Assembly: GCF_004854025.1 (NCBI RefSeq)
Contig: NZ_STGM01000005.1
Coordinates: 62,001-126,000 of the forward strand
DNA length: 64,000 nt
Direction of reading: 5' to 3'
Source: Microbacterium hydrothermale
GTDB lineage: Bacteria; Actinomycetota; Actinomycetes; Actinomycetales; Microbacteriaceae
This document shows positions 26,572-35,729 of this stretch, in pieces (the first letter of the stretch is position 1; every line of letters starts with the position of its first letter). A program made the translations under genes and the position numbers. Under the pieces are notes generated by a model that had not been told where the DNA came from, did no database searches, and saw only the letters and a program-made list of their open reading frames with translations.

Positions 26572-27740
26572 GAAGGATCCTCGTCGGGGGTGGGGGACAC
26601 GGGGCGGAAGGCGATCGTGTCGGGTTGGAGGGTGGCGGCCACGGGAGCCGGCCGCTCGGGGGACCGGCGTCGCACGACGGTGACCGCCGCCGCGACCGGG
26701 GCGTCGGGGTCGGCGGTGAAGTGCTCGCCCACCCGGTCGGGGGCGAACGTGCCCCGGCTCGTGGCGATGCGGGTCACCAGGCGGGGCGGGGTGACGTCGA
26801 AGGCGGGGTACCAGGCCTCGGTCACGAGGGGGCTCGCCGTGCGGTGCCCGAGCACCTCGAGAACCTCGCGCGGGTCGCGATCCTCGATGACGATGTCGTC
26901 GCCGGTCGGCGCCCCGGGATCGGGGGCCTCGACCATCGCGATGTACGGGATGCCGAACGCCGCCGCCGCGGCCGCGTGCGCGAGCGTGCCGACCTTGTTG
27001 ACGACGGAGCCGTCGAGGGCGACCCGGTCGGCCGCCGTCACGACGGCGTCGATCGGACCCGCACCGACGCCGTTCGGGGAGGCGAGCGCGGCCGCGGCCA
27101 TCCCGTCGGTGATGAGCGTGACCCTCTGATCGAGCTCCCGCAGCGAGTGCGCGGTGAGGCGGGCGCCCTGCAGGTACGGTCGCGTCTCGGTGGCGATCCA
27201 CTCGATCTCGCGGCCGGCCTCGCGGGCGGCGGCCACCAGACCGAACAGATACGCGTCGGCCCAGCAGTGGGTGAGGATGCGCGGCGACTCGGGCAGCAGC
27301 GACAGCGTCGCGCGGCCCAGGCGCAGGCTCGCCTCGCGGTAGTCGCGGTCGACGGCGGCCGCGGTCTCGAGGGTCGCGTCCACGAGCGCCGCGGTGTCGT
27401 CGGCGTCGCGACCGGCGGCGAGGATGCGGGCGACGGCGTCGCGCGGGTGCGCGTTCGTGGGGCGAGCGGTCGCGAGGGCGCGACCCGCGCGGCCGAGGGC
27501 GGTCCGCGCCTCTCCGAGGGGCAGACCGCGGACCTGGAGGGCGGCGAGCGCCATCCCGGCTGTGGCCGCGTAGAGGGGGCCCGAGCTCTGGGTGACCATG
27601 TCGCGGATGGCCGTGGCGACCTCGTCGGGGGTGGTGGCATCCACCCATTCGATCCGGGCGGGGAACACGCGCCGGTCGAGGATGCGGACGACACCGGCGG
27701 CTTCGTCGAGGACGACGGAGTTCTCGAGGGTGGCAGACAT
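26568..27740 (-). CDS. mtnA: Methylthioribose-1-phosphate isomerase
   Basis: Isomerises MTR-1-phosphate to methylthioribulose-1-phosphate. The 390-residue protein has IEWVDATTPDEVATAIRDM near residue 29, the catalytic-site ILTHCWADAYLFGL (Cys), the proton-shuttling Asp in LITDGMAAAAL, and TAADRVALDGSVVNKVGT, all eIF2B-like family signatures; usual MtnA has N-A-G after the Cys where W-A-D stands here. The C-terminus is about 30 residues longer than typical and Pro-rich. First gene of the minus-strand mtnACB operon; the ATG at 27740 follows GGATTACGGCG. Confidence 0.9.
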   Translation of the reverse strand: MSATLENSVVLDEAAGVVRILDRRVFPARIEWVDATTPDEVATAIRDMVTQSSGPLYAATAGMALAALQVRGLPLGEARTALGRAGRALATARPTNAHPRDAVARILAAGRDADDTAALVDATLETAAAVDRDYREASLRLGRATLSLLPESPRILTHCWADAYLFGLVAAAREAGREIEWIATETRPYLQGARLTAHSLRELDQRVTLITDGMAAAALASPNGVGAGPIDAVVTAADRVALDGSVVNKVGTLAHAAAAAAFGIPYIAMVEAPDPGAPTGDDIVIEDRDPREVLEVLGHRTASPLVTEAWYPAFDVTPPRLVTRIATSRGTFAPDRVGEHFTADPDAPVAAAVTVVRRRSPERPAPVAATLQPDTIAFRPVSPTPDEDPS

Positions 27741-27823
27741 CGCCGTAATCCTCCCACGGCCCGCCGACACGCGCCGTGCCGATGACGCCGCGCGACGCGC
27801 GCCGCAGCGGTGGGGTGTGCCGG

Positions 27824-27919
27824 CGACGCGGGCCGCGTCGCGCTGCGTCGGCGATCTGCGCACCCTCAGCCCGTTCCGGGCGGATGCCGCTGACCCGGCG
27901 ACGATCGCCGAGGGTGCGC
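27824..27919. terminator. GC-rich inverted repeats in the gap between the GH43 gene and mtnA
   Basis: CGACGCG (27824-27830) pairs with CGCGTCG (27834-27840), a tight hairpin. GCGCACCCTC (27858-27867) pairs with GAGGGTGCGC (27910-27919). Both lie just after the GH43 stop on the minus strand and before mtnA, so they probably end the saccharide operon transcript. No gene is visible in this roughly 190-base gap. Confidence 0.5.
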
Positions 27920-27933
27920 TGCGCCCCCGCCGA

Positions 27934-28869
27934 TCAGGGCAGAGCGCGCGAAGCGGTCGCGGGTTCGGCGACCTCGGCCGCAGATGGTTCCGCGTCACCG
28001 AGTCGGTAGCCGTCGTGGTCTTCAACGAGAGCGGTCACGCGCAGCCGTTCGCGCGGGACATCGTTGGGCTGGTGGAAGGCGAGAGCGAGTCCGCCGTCTG
28101 CCTCGAAGACCATGGCGTGGCCGCCGTCCGAGTCGACGATCGGACGGTCTTGATGACACCACGGGCCGAGGACGTGCCCCGAGGCGCTGCGGGCCAGGCC
28201 CACCGAGTAGCCGCCGTCGCCACCGCTGGACCACACCATCGCGAGCCCGTCCGCGTCCCGGAACAGGTAGGGACCGTCGGTGATGTAGGCGCTCGTCTCG
28301 TATCCCGTGTCAGTGTTGCGGAAGGGGCGCGCCCACGGCGCGTCCGATGCGGCGAAGAGGAGTTGCGGATCTCCTTCGCTCCGGGTGAGATCCGTCGAGA
28401 GGCGCTGGGCGTAGATCCGGCCGTCGCCCGCCTGCAGCCATTCGTGGCAGAACACGAGCCAGGGGTCGCCGGCTTCGTCGATGTGGAGAGTGCCGTCCAA
28501 GCACATCCACCCGTCCGGGGTGACCGGGCCGATGGACCACGGCTCGAACGCGTCATCCGGGCGTGCCGCGGCGAGCACCTGGGTGCCGCGCCCGCCGGAG
28601 CCGTCGGCGAAGGTGGCGAACATCCACCAGCGGTCGCGATAGAGGTGCACCTCCGGTGCCCAGAACTGCGTCCGCCCCCAGAAGTCCGTCGGCGGGCGGA
28701 AGGCGGGGAAGGGGCCGGCCCAGTCCTCGCCGTCGATGCTCTCGTACCGGTCGAATCCTCGGCCTTCTCCGCCCCACGGGTCGTCGTCCGTGGTGCCGAA
28801 CAGGAGGAGCTTCCCCTCGAATCGGAGGATGAACGGATCCCGGATGCGGAGCTCGGAGAGGTGCGGCAT
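27934..28869 (-). CDS. GH43-like glycoside hydrolase (arabinan/xylan type)
   Basis: A 311-residue five-bladed beta-propeller enzyme without signal peptide. The general-base motif RIRDPFILRFEGK (Asp11) and further blade motifs QFWAPEVHLYRDRWWMFATF and GWMCLDGTLHIDEAGDPWLVF are visible; a catalytic Glu is likely in FCHEW. The substrate specificity cannot be read, though arabino- or xylo-oligosaccharides are usual for GH43. It is the last gene of a minus-strand cluster with a secreted beta-helix protein, a MalFG-type importer and a LacI regulator, so it probably cleaves the imported oligosaccharide. The ATG at 28869 gives the canonical GH43 start. Confidence 0.82.
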   Translation of the reverse strand: MPHLSELRIRDPFILRFEGKLLLFGTTDDDPWGGEGRGFDRYESIDGEDWAGPFPAFRPPTDFWGRTQFWAPEVHLYRDRWWMFATFADGSGGRGTQVLAAARPDDAFEPWSIGPVTPDGWMCLDGTLHIDEAGDPWLVFCHEWLQAGDGRIYAQRLSTDLTRSEGDPQLLFAASDAPWARPFRNTDTGYETSAYITDGPYLFRDADGLAMVWSSGGDGGYSVGLARSASGHVLGPWCHQDRPIVDSDGGHAMVFEADGGLALAFHQPNDVPRERLRVTALVEDHDGYRLGDAEPSAAEVAEPATASRALP

Positions 28870-28922
28870 GAATGTCGTGCTTTCGTCAGGGGGGAGGGGG
28901 CCGTCGGCCCCCTCCCGAGGGA

Positions 28923-31394
28923 TCAACCCAGTCGGGTCAGGCGGATGTCGTCGCACGCACCCGTGGAGGAGCCGCTGTTCTTGTAGCAGTAGACGGTCGC
29001 GCTCGTGACGTTGGTGCCCGTCGTGAACGTCACTGTCGCCGGCCCGTAGAGGGCGCCGCCGACACGCTGGAACGTCTCAGCTGCTCCCGACCCCTTCACT
29101 CCCAGCGCGATCTCCTCATTCGCGGCCGCGCGGAGCGAGCCTGTGAGGACATACGACGTTCCCGGCGCCAGGCCCGTGATGACCTGCTGCGCCCCCGAGT
29201 TCGCGGCTCCGGTCTGCAGCCCGTACGAGCCGGTCGCGGCGGCCGCCGTCGTGACGGTCGCGGCGGTCCCCGATCCCGACGCCGACCACGAGCCGAGCGA
29301 CCCCTGTTCGAAGCCCGGGTTGGCGATCGGGTTCGCGGGCGTGGTCAGCGGCTGCAGGCTGAACGCATCGCACGATCCCGTGCCGGATCCGCTGTTCTTG
29401 TAGCAGTAGATCGTCGCGGATGTCGCGGATGCTCCGGTCGTGAAGACGACCGTGGTTGGAGCCCACGTGGTCGCTGTCGAACGGGCGAAGGTCTCGGTCC
29501 CGCCGAAGTCCTTCGCCCCGAGGGCGATCTGCTCTCCCACCGTGGCGACCTTCGTCGACGCGGTCAACAGATAGGTCGTCGACGGCGCGAGCCCCGAGAT
29601 CGTCTGCTGCACGCCGCTATTGGCGGCGCCGGTCTTCACCGACGCGGTTCCGTTGACGAAATCCGACGTACTCGCCGTCGCGGCGGTGCCGCTCCCGCTG
29701 GTCGTCCACCCGGTCAGGTTGCCGGTGTCGAAGCCGGGGTTGGTGACGAGGTTGTCGACGGGCTGCTCGTAGGCGCCGATGGAGGGGACGGTTCCGATCG
29801 TCGCGCCGGCGAAGTCACGGCCGCCGCTGCCCGCGATCGCCACCCCGCGAGCCAGCGCGGGAGACGACGGACGGATGCGGAACGACGAGGCGCCCGCGGA
29901 CGTCTGCGACGCCGTGGGGAGCGGCCCCACGACTTGCGGATCCAGAGTGATCGTCCCGGTCGTCGGGGCGGTGGAGTGCGGGTTGCCGTACAGGAGGTTG
30001 TTGGCGTACACCGAGCCCGTGGTCTGCACGTACCCGCCGGTGCCGAAGTTGACGACGAGGTTGTTGCGGAACTTGTATGAGCCGCTGGCGCTGACGCCGC
30101 TGCGACTCCCGGTGACGTAGGTCGAGCGTCCGGACGGGATGAAGATCGTGTTGTTGTAGATGTCCGGCTGCGCGGTGGCGGAGTTCGCACGGTTCGGGAT
30201 GCCGCCGGCGAAGTGGATGACGTCCTTCGGCCCCTGTGACGCGGGCTGCAGCGGGCAGGGTCCGGTGTTCGTGTCGTCCTCGCTGACGTTGTAACGGATG
30301 ATCGTGCCGTCGCTCGGGGTGCTGGACGTCGGCTCGTCGGGAACGTTGATCGGCGGCATGACGAGGATGAACCCGCCGCGGTTGTTGCGCGAGTAGTTGT
30401 ACTGGAACGTCGTGTTGTGGTTGCCCCAGTCCACGTCGTAGCCCTGACCGTCCGCCTCGTTGACGAAGCAGACCGCGGAGTTGTTCTGCACGACGGTGTC
30501 GTTGCTGCCGGACATCCAGATGGAGGCGGATGCCCCGTTGCAGTACTGACCGCTCGGCGGGCACGCGTTCAGCGACTTGGAGCCGCCGTACGCGGTGTCA
30601 TTGCCGTCGATCAGCGCGCCCTGGCCCTTCACGACGAGGATGTCGTCGCCGCCGGAGTAGCGCATCGTGTTCGACTGGATGCGGACGTTCGTGCTCAGGC
30701 CGGTGCCCTGACCGTCGCGGTCGGGAGTCACCGCCACGGGGATGCGGTCGACGTGGTCGAACGTGTTGTTCGAGATGGTGATGTCGTCCCAGGTCGAGAC
30801 GGTGGTGGTGTGGTTCGTCTGCACACCGACCCCGGCGTTGGTCGCGTACCAGCCGCCGGAGTACCCGCTGATGTTGCGGATCGTCATCCCGGTGATCTTG
30901 AGGTGGGTGAGCACGCCCCCGGAGGAGTTCTCGGCGAGGATGCCGGAGCGGTAGGCGGGAGTCGTCGCCGCGTTGCGCAGCTCGAGATTCGAGATCTCCC
31001 ACTGCTGCTGGTTCACGAGGTGGATGACCGGACCCACCGCGCCGGCGGCATCGATGATCGGCTTCGCGCCGGTGCCGTAGGCGCTCATCCGAATCGGGGA
31101 TGCCGAGCTGCCCGAGCCGGCGGGGGAGAGCTGACCCGTGCACGTCGTTCCCGACTTGAACAGCACGCTGTCTCCGGGGCCGAGGGTGAGGGCGTTGACG
31201 GCGGAGAGGGCGTTGAACGGGGATGCGGAGGTGCCCGTCCCGTTGCTCGGGGCCGAGCAGTCGACGTAATACGCCGTGGAAGCGGCCGAGGCCGGTGCGG
31301 CGATCACGGGAGCGACGGCGAGGGTCAGGGCGCCGAGTATCGCCAGAGCGACTGTTCGAGGCCGGAGCGCGATGGATGACGTCATTGTCTTCAT
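28923..31394 (-). CDS. Secreted right-handed beta-helix protein with two C-terminal carbohydrate-binding-like domains
   Basis: An 823-residue exoprotein. Residues 1-38 are a signal peptide ending APASA. Residues about 40-555 look like a right-handed parallel beta-helix of polysaccharide lyase/hydrolase type, with repeated N-x-T/N-N turns (ISNNTFDHV, IQSNTMRYSG, YNNTIFIPSG) and the acidic GGDDILVVKG and GQGYDVDWGNHNTTF. Two similar modules follow (NLVTNPGFDTGNLTGW and NPIANPGFEQGSLGSW), resembling CBM4/9-like jelly rolls, each ending YCYKNSGS-x-TG-(S/A)-CD. I cannot name the polysaccharide or the catalytic class. Context suggests it depolymerises the glycan imported by the adjacent transporter. 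Confidence 0.75.
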   Translation of the reverse strand: MKTMTSSIALRPRTVALAILGALTLAVAPVIAAPASAASTAYYVDCSAPSNGTGTSASPFNALSAVNALTLGPGDSVLFKSGTTCTGQLSPAGSGSSASPIRMSAYGTGAKPIIDAAGAVGPVIHLVNQQQWEISNLELRNAATTPAYRSGILAENSSGGVLTHLKITGMTIRNISGYSGGWYATNAGVGVQTNHTTTVSTWDDITISNNTFDHVDRIPVAVTPDRDGQGTGLSTNVRIQSNTMRYSGGDDILVVKGQGALIDGNDTAYGGSKSLNACPPSGQYCNGASASIWMSGSNDTVVQNNSAVCFVNEADGQGYDVDWGNHNTTFQYNYSRNNRGGFILVMPPINVPDEPTSSTPSDGTIIRYNVSEDDTNTGPCPLQPASQGPKDVIHFAGGIPNRANSATAQPDIYNNTIFIPSGRSTYVTGSRSGVSASGSYKFRNNLVVNFGTGGYVQTTGSVYANNLLYGNPHSTAPTTGTITLDPQVVGPLPTASQTSAGASSFRIRPSSPALARGVAIAGSGGRDFAGATIGTVPSIGAYEQPVDNLVTNPGFDTGNLTGWTTSGSGTAATASTSDFVNGTASVKTGAANSGVQQTISGLAPSTTYLLTASTKVATVGEQIALGAKDFGGTETFARSTATTWAPTTVVFTTGASATSATIYCYKNSGSGTGSCDAFSLQPLTTPANPIANPGFEQGSLGSWSASGSGTAATVTTAAAATGSYGLQTGAANSGAQQVITGLAPGTSYVLTGSLRAAANEEIALGVKGSGAAETFQRVGGALYGPATVTFTTGTNVTSATVYCYKNSGSSTGACDDIRLTRLG

Positions 31395-31414
31395 GCCTTT
31401 CGTTTCGGAGGAGG

Positions 31415-32290
31415 TCAGGACTTCACGGCGCCCATGGTCAGCCCCGCGACGACTTGGCGCTGCAGGATGACGAAGACGACGAGCAGGGGCGTGACACCGA
31501 GGAGCGCGGCCGGGAACAACAGCGAGGGGTCGAGCGAGTAGCTGCCGACCAGCGAGTAGGCGTTCACCATCACTGTCTTCAGTGCGGGGTTCTGGACGAA
31601 CACGAGGGGGACGACGAGGTCGTTCCAGACGGTGATGGTGAGGAAGGTCGCGAGGGTGGCGGTGATGGGCCGCAGGAGCGGGAAGAGGACGACGAAGAAC
31701 GTCCGGACCGCACCGGCGCCGTCCAGCGCGGCGGCCTCCTCGAGCTCGAGGGGGATCTGCCGGAAGAACGAGGTGTAGAAGAAGATCGCCACCGGCAGGT
31801 TGATCGCCGCGTACGTCAGGATCAGCCCCTGGTAGCTGTTGAGGAGACCCAGGTCGCGCAGGAGCAGGTACAGCGGGGCGATCAGGACAAAGATCGGCAC
31901 CGTGGATCCGGCGATGAAGAGGCGGTAGGTCCACGTCGTCCACCGTCGGGTGATGCGCGCCAGGGGATAGGCAGCGAGGGCGCCGAGCAGGATCGTGAGC
32001 AGCAGCGAGCCCAGCAGCACCACGGTCGAGCTCAAGACGCCCTGGGCGTAGTTCATCTTCGCGAAGGCGTTGGCGAAGTTGTCGAGCGTGATCCGGGTGG
32101 GAAGTCCCAGCGGATCCGCCGTGATGTCCGCCGCCGGTCGCAGCGAGGCGATCACGGTGTAGACGAACGGGGCGACGATCAGCAGGACCGTAATCGCGAG
32201 GAGCACGTCGCCGATGAGGGCGGACACGGGGCGTCGAGCTCCGCGACGGGGAGTCGAAGCGACACCGCGGGGGGCGTGGGAAACAGTCAT
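31415..32290 (-). CDS. Carbohydrate ABC importer permease, MalG type
   Basis: A 291-residue membrane protein with six predicted segments. The cytoplasmic EAA loop reads LEEAAALDGAGAVRTFFVVL, which contacts the ATPase, and the C-terminus ends VVAGLTMGAVKS, typical of MalG-like permeases. The N-terminal segment is LLAITVLLIVAPFVYTVIAS. It pairs with the MalF-type permease immediately upstream. No ATPase gene lies in the cluster, so a shared MsiK-like ATPase encoded elsewhere is expected, as is common in actinobacteria. Confidence 0.9.
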   Translation of the reverse strand: MTVSHAPRGVASTPRRGARRPVSALIGDVLLAITVLLIVAPFVYTVIASLRPAADITADPLGLPTRITLDNFANAFAKMNYAQGVLSSTVVLLGSLLLTILLGALAAYPLARITRRWTTWTYRLFIAGSTVPIFVLIAPLYLLLRDLGLLNSYQGLILTYAAINLPVAIFFYTSFFRQIPLELEEAAALDGAGAVRTFFVVLFPLLRPITATLATFLTITVWNDLVVPLVFVQNPALKTVMVNAYSLVGSYSLDPSLLFPAALLGVTPLLVVFVILQRQVVAGLTMGAVKS

Positions 32291-32309
32291 GTGTTCGTGC
32301 CGATCCGGG

Positions 32310-33185
32310 TCAGATGCGGTCTTCGCGACGGCGAAGAAGGGCCTGGGTCGTGCTCGCCAGGACGACGACCACGACGAGGAGGAGGGTGGCGATGGTCGCG
32401 CCGTAGGCGAAGCTGCCCTGGCCGCCGAAGATCTTGAAGAAGATGAGCATCGTGAGGGTGGTGGTCGAGCCCGCGGGGCCGCCGTTCGTCATCACGAGGG
32501 GCAGCTCGAAGACCTTGAGCGAGCCGATGAGCGAGAGCGTGATGTTCACCGTCAACGCCGGTGCGAGCAGCGGCCATTCGACGGCGGAGAAGCGCTGCCA
32601 TCCGGAAGCTCCGTCGACTCGCGCCGCGTCGAGCAGATCGGCGGGCAGGTTCATGTACCCGGCGAGGAAGATGGATGCCGAATACCCGGCGAACATCCAG
32701 ATGTTCACCAGCGCGATCGCCCAGAGGGCCGTCGCCGGATCGCCCAGCCAAACCCGGGTCAGCGCGTCCAGGCCGGCGGCGCGAAGGAGGCTGTTGATCG
32801 ACCCGTCGGGCGAGAGCAGCGAGTTCCAGATGAAGGCCGCCATGACCGCCGACATGAGCGTCGGGACGAGGACGAGGGCATTCCCCGATCGGCGCACGCG
32901 CGGACGGTTGTACAGGGCGCGCGCGAGCAGGAGCCCGATGCCGTTCTGAAGCACCACGACGACCGCGGCGTAGACGATGGTGATCCCCAGCGCCCGGACG
33001 ACGTCGCCGTCGGTGGCGAGTTTTGCGTAGTTGGCGGCGCCGACGAAGTGACCCGCGTTTCCGACCTTGCTGTCGGTGAGGCTCAGGGAGATCCCCTGGA
33101 AGAGCGGGTACGCGACGATCAGGAGGTAGATCGCGAGGGCGGGCGCCAGGAAGAGGGCAGCGGTCAGGGGTTTGCGGTGGATCAT
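32310..33185 (-). CDS. Carbohydrate ABC importer permease, MalF type
   Basis: A 291-residue membrane protein with six segments, starting MIHRKPLTAALFLAPALAIY. The EAA loop reads LPADLLDAARVDGASGWQRF and is followed by VEWPLLAPALTVNI, typical of MalF/UgpA permeases. The ATG at 33185 follows CGGAGACG; the frame extends upstream without similarity. It lies between the binding-protein gene (63 bp upstream) and the MalG-type gene (19 bp downstream), all on one minus-strand transcript. Confidence 0.9.
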   Translation of the reverse strand: MIHRKPLTAALFLAPALAIYLLIVAYPLFQGISLSLTDSKVGNAGHFVGAANYAKLATDGDVVRALGITIVYAAVVVVLQNGIGLLLARALYNRPRVRRSGNALVLVPTLMSAVMAAFIWNSLLSPDGSINSLLRAAGLDALTRVWLGDPATALWAIALVNIWMFAGYSASIFLAGYMNLPADLLDAARVDGASGWQRFSAVEWPLLAPALTVNITLSLIGSLKVFELPLVMTNGGPAGSTTTLTMLIFFKIFGGQGSFAYGATIATLLLVVVVVLASTTQALLRRREDRI

Positions 33186-33248
33186 CGTCGTCTCCGTGGG
33201 GATCGATGGGACCGGGCGAGCGCTGCCGCCCGGTCCCATCGAGGTTCG

Positions 33249-34571
33249 TCAGCCGGTGGGCGCGAGCTTCTTGTCGAGGTTCTGCAGCGTCTGGTCGATG
33301 TCCTGCTGACCGAGCCACAGAGCCTGGACCTCCTGCTGCATCACCTTCTCGCCGGCGGCGCTGAACCAGGTGTTGGACGGCAGGATGCGGTAGTCGCCCG
33401 CGTCGACGGCATCCACGAAGGCTTTGGTCGCCGGGCTGGACGGGCTCGTGCCGTTGGAGAAGGGCGACACGGCGTTCTCCGCCTCGAGGAACGGGGAGGC
33501 GTTCGCGCTGTCGGCCCAGAAGTCCACGTACTTCTCCGCGGCATCCTTGACCTTGGAAGCGGCGTTGACGCTCCACATCGTGCCCACGAAGAGGTTCGCG
33601 TTGGAGGCGCCCGACGTCTCCGCGGGCCACGGGATGAACGAGTCGTTCAGACCGGCCTTCTCGAACGCGGACTGGTTCCAGGCGCCCTGCACGTAGAACG
33701 CGCTCTTTCCCGCCTCGAAGTCGGAGATGCCCGTCGTCCATTCGTCCACGCCGAGCTCATCGGCGAAGCTGACGAAGCCCTTGGACTGCAGATCCATCAG
33801 CTGCTGCGCGGAGGTCTTCCACGAGCTGAAGGATGCCTTGCCGTCGAGGAACTGCTGGTCGAAGTCGGGGTTATGCTTGTAGACCAGCGAGGCGGCGATC
33901 GCATTCAGCGCCGAGGACCCCGTCCAGCCGCCCTTGTTCGGGAGCGACAGCGGTGTGATGCCGGCATCCTTCGCCTTCTGCAGGGCCGCCTCGAACTCCG
34001 GCCACGTGGTGGGCACGCTGTCGACGCCGGCCTTCTTCAGCAGATCGTTGTTGGCGTACAGCGAGATGCCGATGACCTCCATCGGGAGGGCGTAGGTGGT
34101 GCCGGCGTTCTGGATGAAGGGCGTCACCTCGGATCGGACGTTCGACGTCCAGTCGCTCGCGGACAGGTCTTCGAGGTACCCGGAGGAGCCCCAGTCCTGG
34201 ACCTTGGCGGAGTCGGTCATGATGACGTCCGCGGCGTTGCCGGCCAGGAGTTCCGGCTGCACGCGCTGCGTGTACTTGTCGTTGGCGGGGACGAACTCGA
34301 ACTGCAGGTCGATGTCGGGGTTGGCCTTCTCGAAGGCGTCGTTGATCTCGCTGATGTTCGCCGGCTCTGCGTCGCCGCCCTTCCATCCGTAGACCTTCAG
34401 GACGGTCTTGCCTCCGTCCCCGGCGGCGGATGCCGTGCTGCAGCCGGCGGTGGCGAGAAGGAGCGTGGCGCCCAGGACGGCCGCCACGACGGTCTTGCCG
34501 TGGCGGAACGCGCCGCGCGAGGTCGAGGAGGGGCGGGTGCCGGTGCGGGCGGCTCGGGTGTGCTGGTGCAT
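33249..34571 (-). CDS. Carbohydrate ABC importer binding lipoprotein (extracellular family 1)
   Basis: A 440-residue solute-binding protein. After an unusually long polar N-terminus (about 25 residues) comes the signal helix and the lipobox ATAGC with Cys44. The mature domain opens TVLKVYGWKGGDAEPANISE and has typical family-1 segments (NPDIDLQFEFVPANDKYTQR, LEDLSASDWTSNV, YALPMEVIGISLYANNDLLK, and a C-terminal EVQALWLGQQDIDQTLQNL). The sugar is unknown. It is the first gene of the saccharide operon and lies directly behind a perfect LacI-type operator. The ATG at 34571 follows GGAGAGC. Confidence 0.9.
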   Translation of the reverse strand: MHQHTRAARTGTRPSSTSRGAFRHGKTVVAAVLGATLLLATAGCSTASAAGDGGKTVLKVYGWKGGDAEPANISEINDAFEKANPDIDLQFEFVPANDKYTQRVQPELLAGNAADVIMTDSAKVQDWGSSGYLEDLSASDWTSNVRSEVTPFIQNAGTTYALPMEVIGISLYANNDLLKKAGVDSVPTTWPEFEAALQKAKDAGITPLSLPNKGGWTGSSALNAIAASLVYKHNPDFDQQFLDGKASFSSWKTSAQQLMDLQSKGFVSFADELGVDEWTTGISDFEAGKSAFYVQGAWNQSAFEKAGLNDSFIPWPAETSGASNANLFVGTMWSVNAASKVKDAAEKYVDFWADSANASPFLEAENAVSPFSNGTSPSSPATKAFVDAVDAGDYRILPSNTWFSAAGEKVMQQEVQALWLGQQDIDQTLQNLDKKLAPTG

Positions 34572-34602
34572 CGCGTGCTCTCCATTGAGATTTGAGACGG
34601 TG

Positions 34603-34620
34603 GTTTGGAGCGCTCCAAAC
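34603..34620. promoter_or_regulatory. LacI-type operator of the saccharide operon
   Basis: GTTTGGAGCGCTCCAAAC is a perfect 18-bp palindrome 32 bases upstream of the binding-protein ATG and about 50 bases downstream of the LacI gene's stop. A related site precedes the LacI gene itself, which identifies the adjacent regulator as its likely ligand. Confidence 0.85.
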
Positions 34621-34668
34621 TGGAACGAAGATGATTTTGATGCCTGCGTCACCGCGTGTCAAGCGCCG

Positions 34669-35676
34669 TCAGAGCGACGTCGACGCGCGGGGGATCAGGC
34701 GGTAGGGCACACTGAGCTGTTCGGGCGGTGCGTCCGCGTTCTGGATCTGCTTTGCGATCAGGCGAATTGCCTGTCGGGCCATCCAGTCCTTGTCGATGAA
34801 GACGGTGGAGAGGGCGGGCGTCGAGAAGCGCGAATCCTCGATGTCGTCGACGCCGATCACGGCCACGTCCTCTGGAACGCGCAACCCGTGCCGGCGCAGG
34901 GCGGACATCGCGCCGAGCGCCAAGAGGTCGTTCGCGCAGAAGAGCGCATCGAACGTATCCCCTGAGGCGACGAGGGCATCGACGGCGGCCGATCCGTCCT
35001 CCCTCGTCCAATCATCAACGGCCCCCACAGGGCTCGCTTCTGCGAGCCCCGCTGCGGCGAGCGCTCGATGAAAGCCCTCTTCGCGCTCCGAGACGACGAA
35101 CTGGTCACCGGAGGTCTTCTCGCCGATCATCGCGATCCGCGTGCGACCCCGGTCGATCAGATGCCGCGTGGCGATCTCGGCGATCGCAATGGACTCGATT
35201 CCGACGCGGTCCACCGTCATGAGGTGGGAACGCTCGCCGAGAAGCACGAGCGGCATTCCCGCTCGCCGACTCTCGATCTCGTCGTCGCCGATGACCGACG
35301 GGCTGAAGATCAAGCCGTCGGCGGCGCCGAGATTCCATGCGTCGGCCGCCTCACGCTCCTTGTCCAGGAGGTTGTCGGTCTGCTGTACGAGGAGTCGCAT
35401 GCCGAGTTCGTCTGCCGCAGCCACGGCCGAACGAGCGATCTCCGCGAAGTACGGCTGGGCGAAGTTGGGGATGGCCAACGCCACCAGGCCCGTGCGTCCG
35501 GACACGAGGTTCTGGCCGATCGCCTGCGGACGATACCCGAGCTTGTCGATTGCGGCCGCGACCTTCTGGCGCACCTCCTCGCGCACGTGTGGGTGATTGC
35601 GGATGACGTTCGAGACGCTGCTCTTGGACACCCCGGCCTCGGCGGCGACGTGCTCCAGGGTCACTCGGCGCCGCAC
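34669..35676 (-). CDS. LacI-family regulator of the saccharide operon
   Basis: A 335-residue repressor. The helix-turn-helix reads RVTLEHVAAEAGVSKSSVSN (residues 4-23), followed by the hinge GYRPQAIGQNLVSGRTG. The type I effector domain contains LVALAIPNFAQPYFAEIARS, FDALFCANDLLALGAMSALR and VIGVDDIEDSRFSTPALSTV. I use the GTG at 35676, close to the helix-turn-helix; the open frame continues upstream through the operator, which argues against the longer starts. Same strand as the operon it probably controls; sites at 34603-34620 and 35712-35729 suggest both operon control and autoregulation. Confidence 0.88.
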   Translation of the reverse strand: MRRRVTLEHVAAEAGVSKSSVSNVIRNHPHVREEVRQKVAAAIDKLGYRPQAIGQNLVSGRTGLVALAIPNFAQPYFAEIARSAVAAADELGMRLLVQQTDNLLDKEREAADAWNLGAADGLIFSPSVIGDDEIESRRAGMPLVLLGERSHLMTVDRVGIESIAIAEIATRHLIDRGRTRIAMIGEKTSGDQFVVSEREEGFHRALAAAGLAEASPVGAVDDWTREDGSAAVDALVASGDTFDALFCANDLLALGAMSALRRHGLRVPEDVAVIGVDDIEDSRFSTPALSTVFIDKDWMARQAIRLIAKQIQNADAPPEQLSVPYRLIPRASTSL

Positions 35677-35711
35677 GTTCGACCACCGTCCTCGCCCGTT
35701 CGTCTGCGCAT

Positions 35712-35729
35712 GTTTGGAGCGTACCAATG
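35712..35729. promoter_or_regulatory. Second LacI-type operator, upstream of the regulator gene
   Basis: GTTTGGAGCGTACCAATG resembles the perfect operator at 34603-34620 in its left half (GTTTGGAGCG identical) with a degenerate right half. Located 36 bases before the LacI gene start, it suggests autoregulation by the same repressor. Confidence 0.7.
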
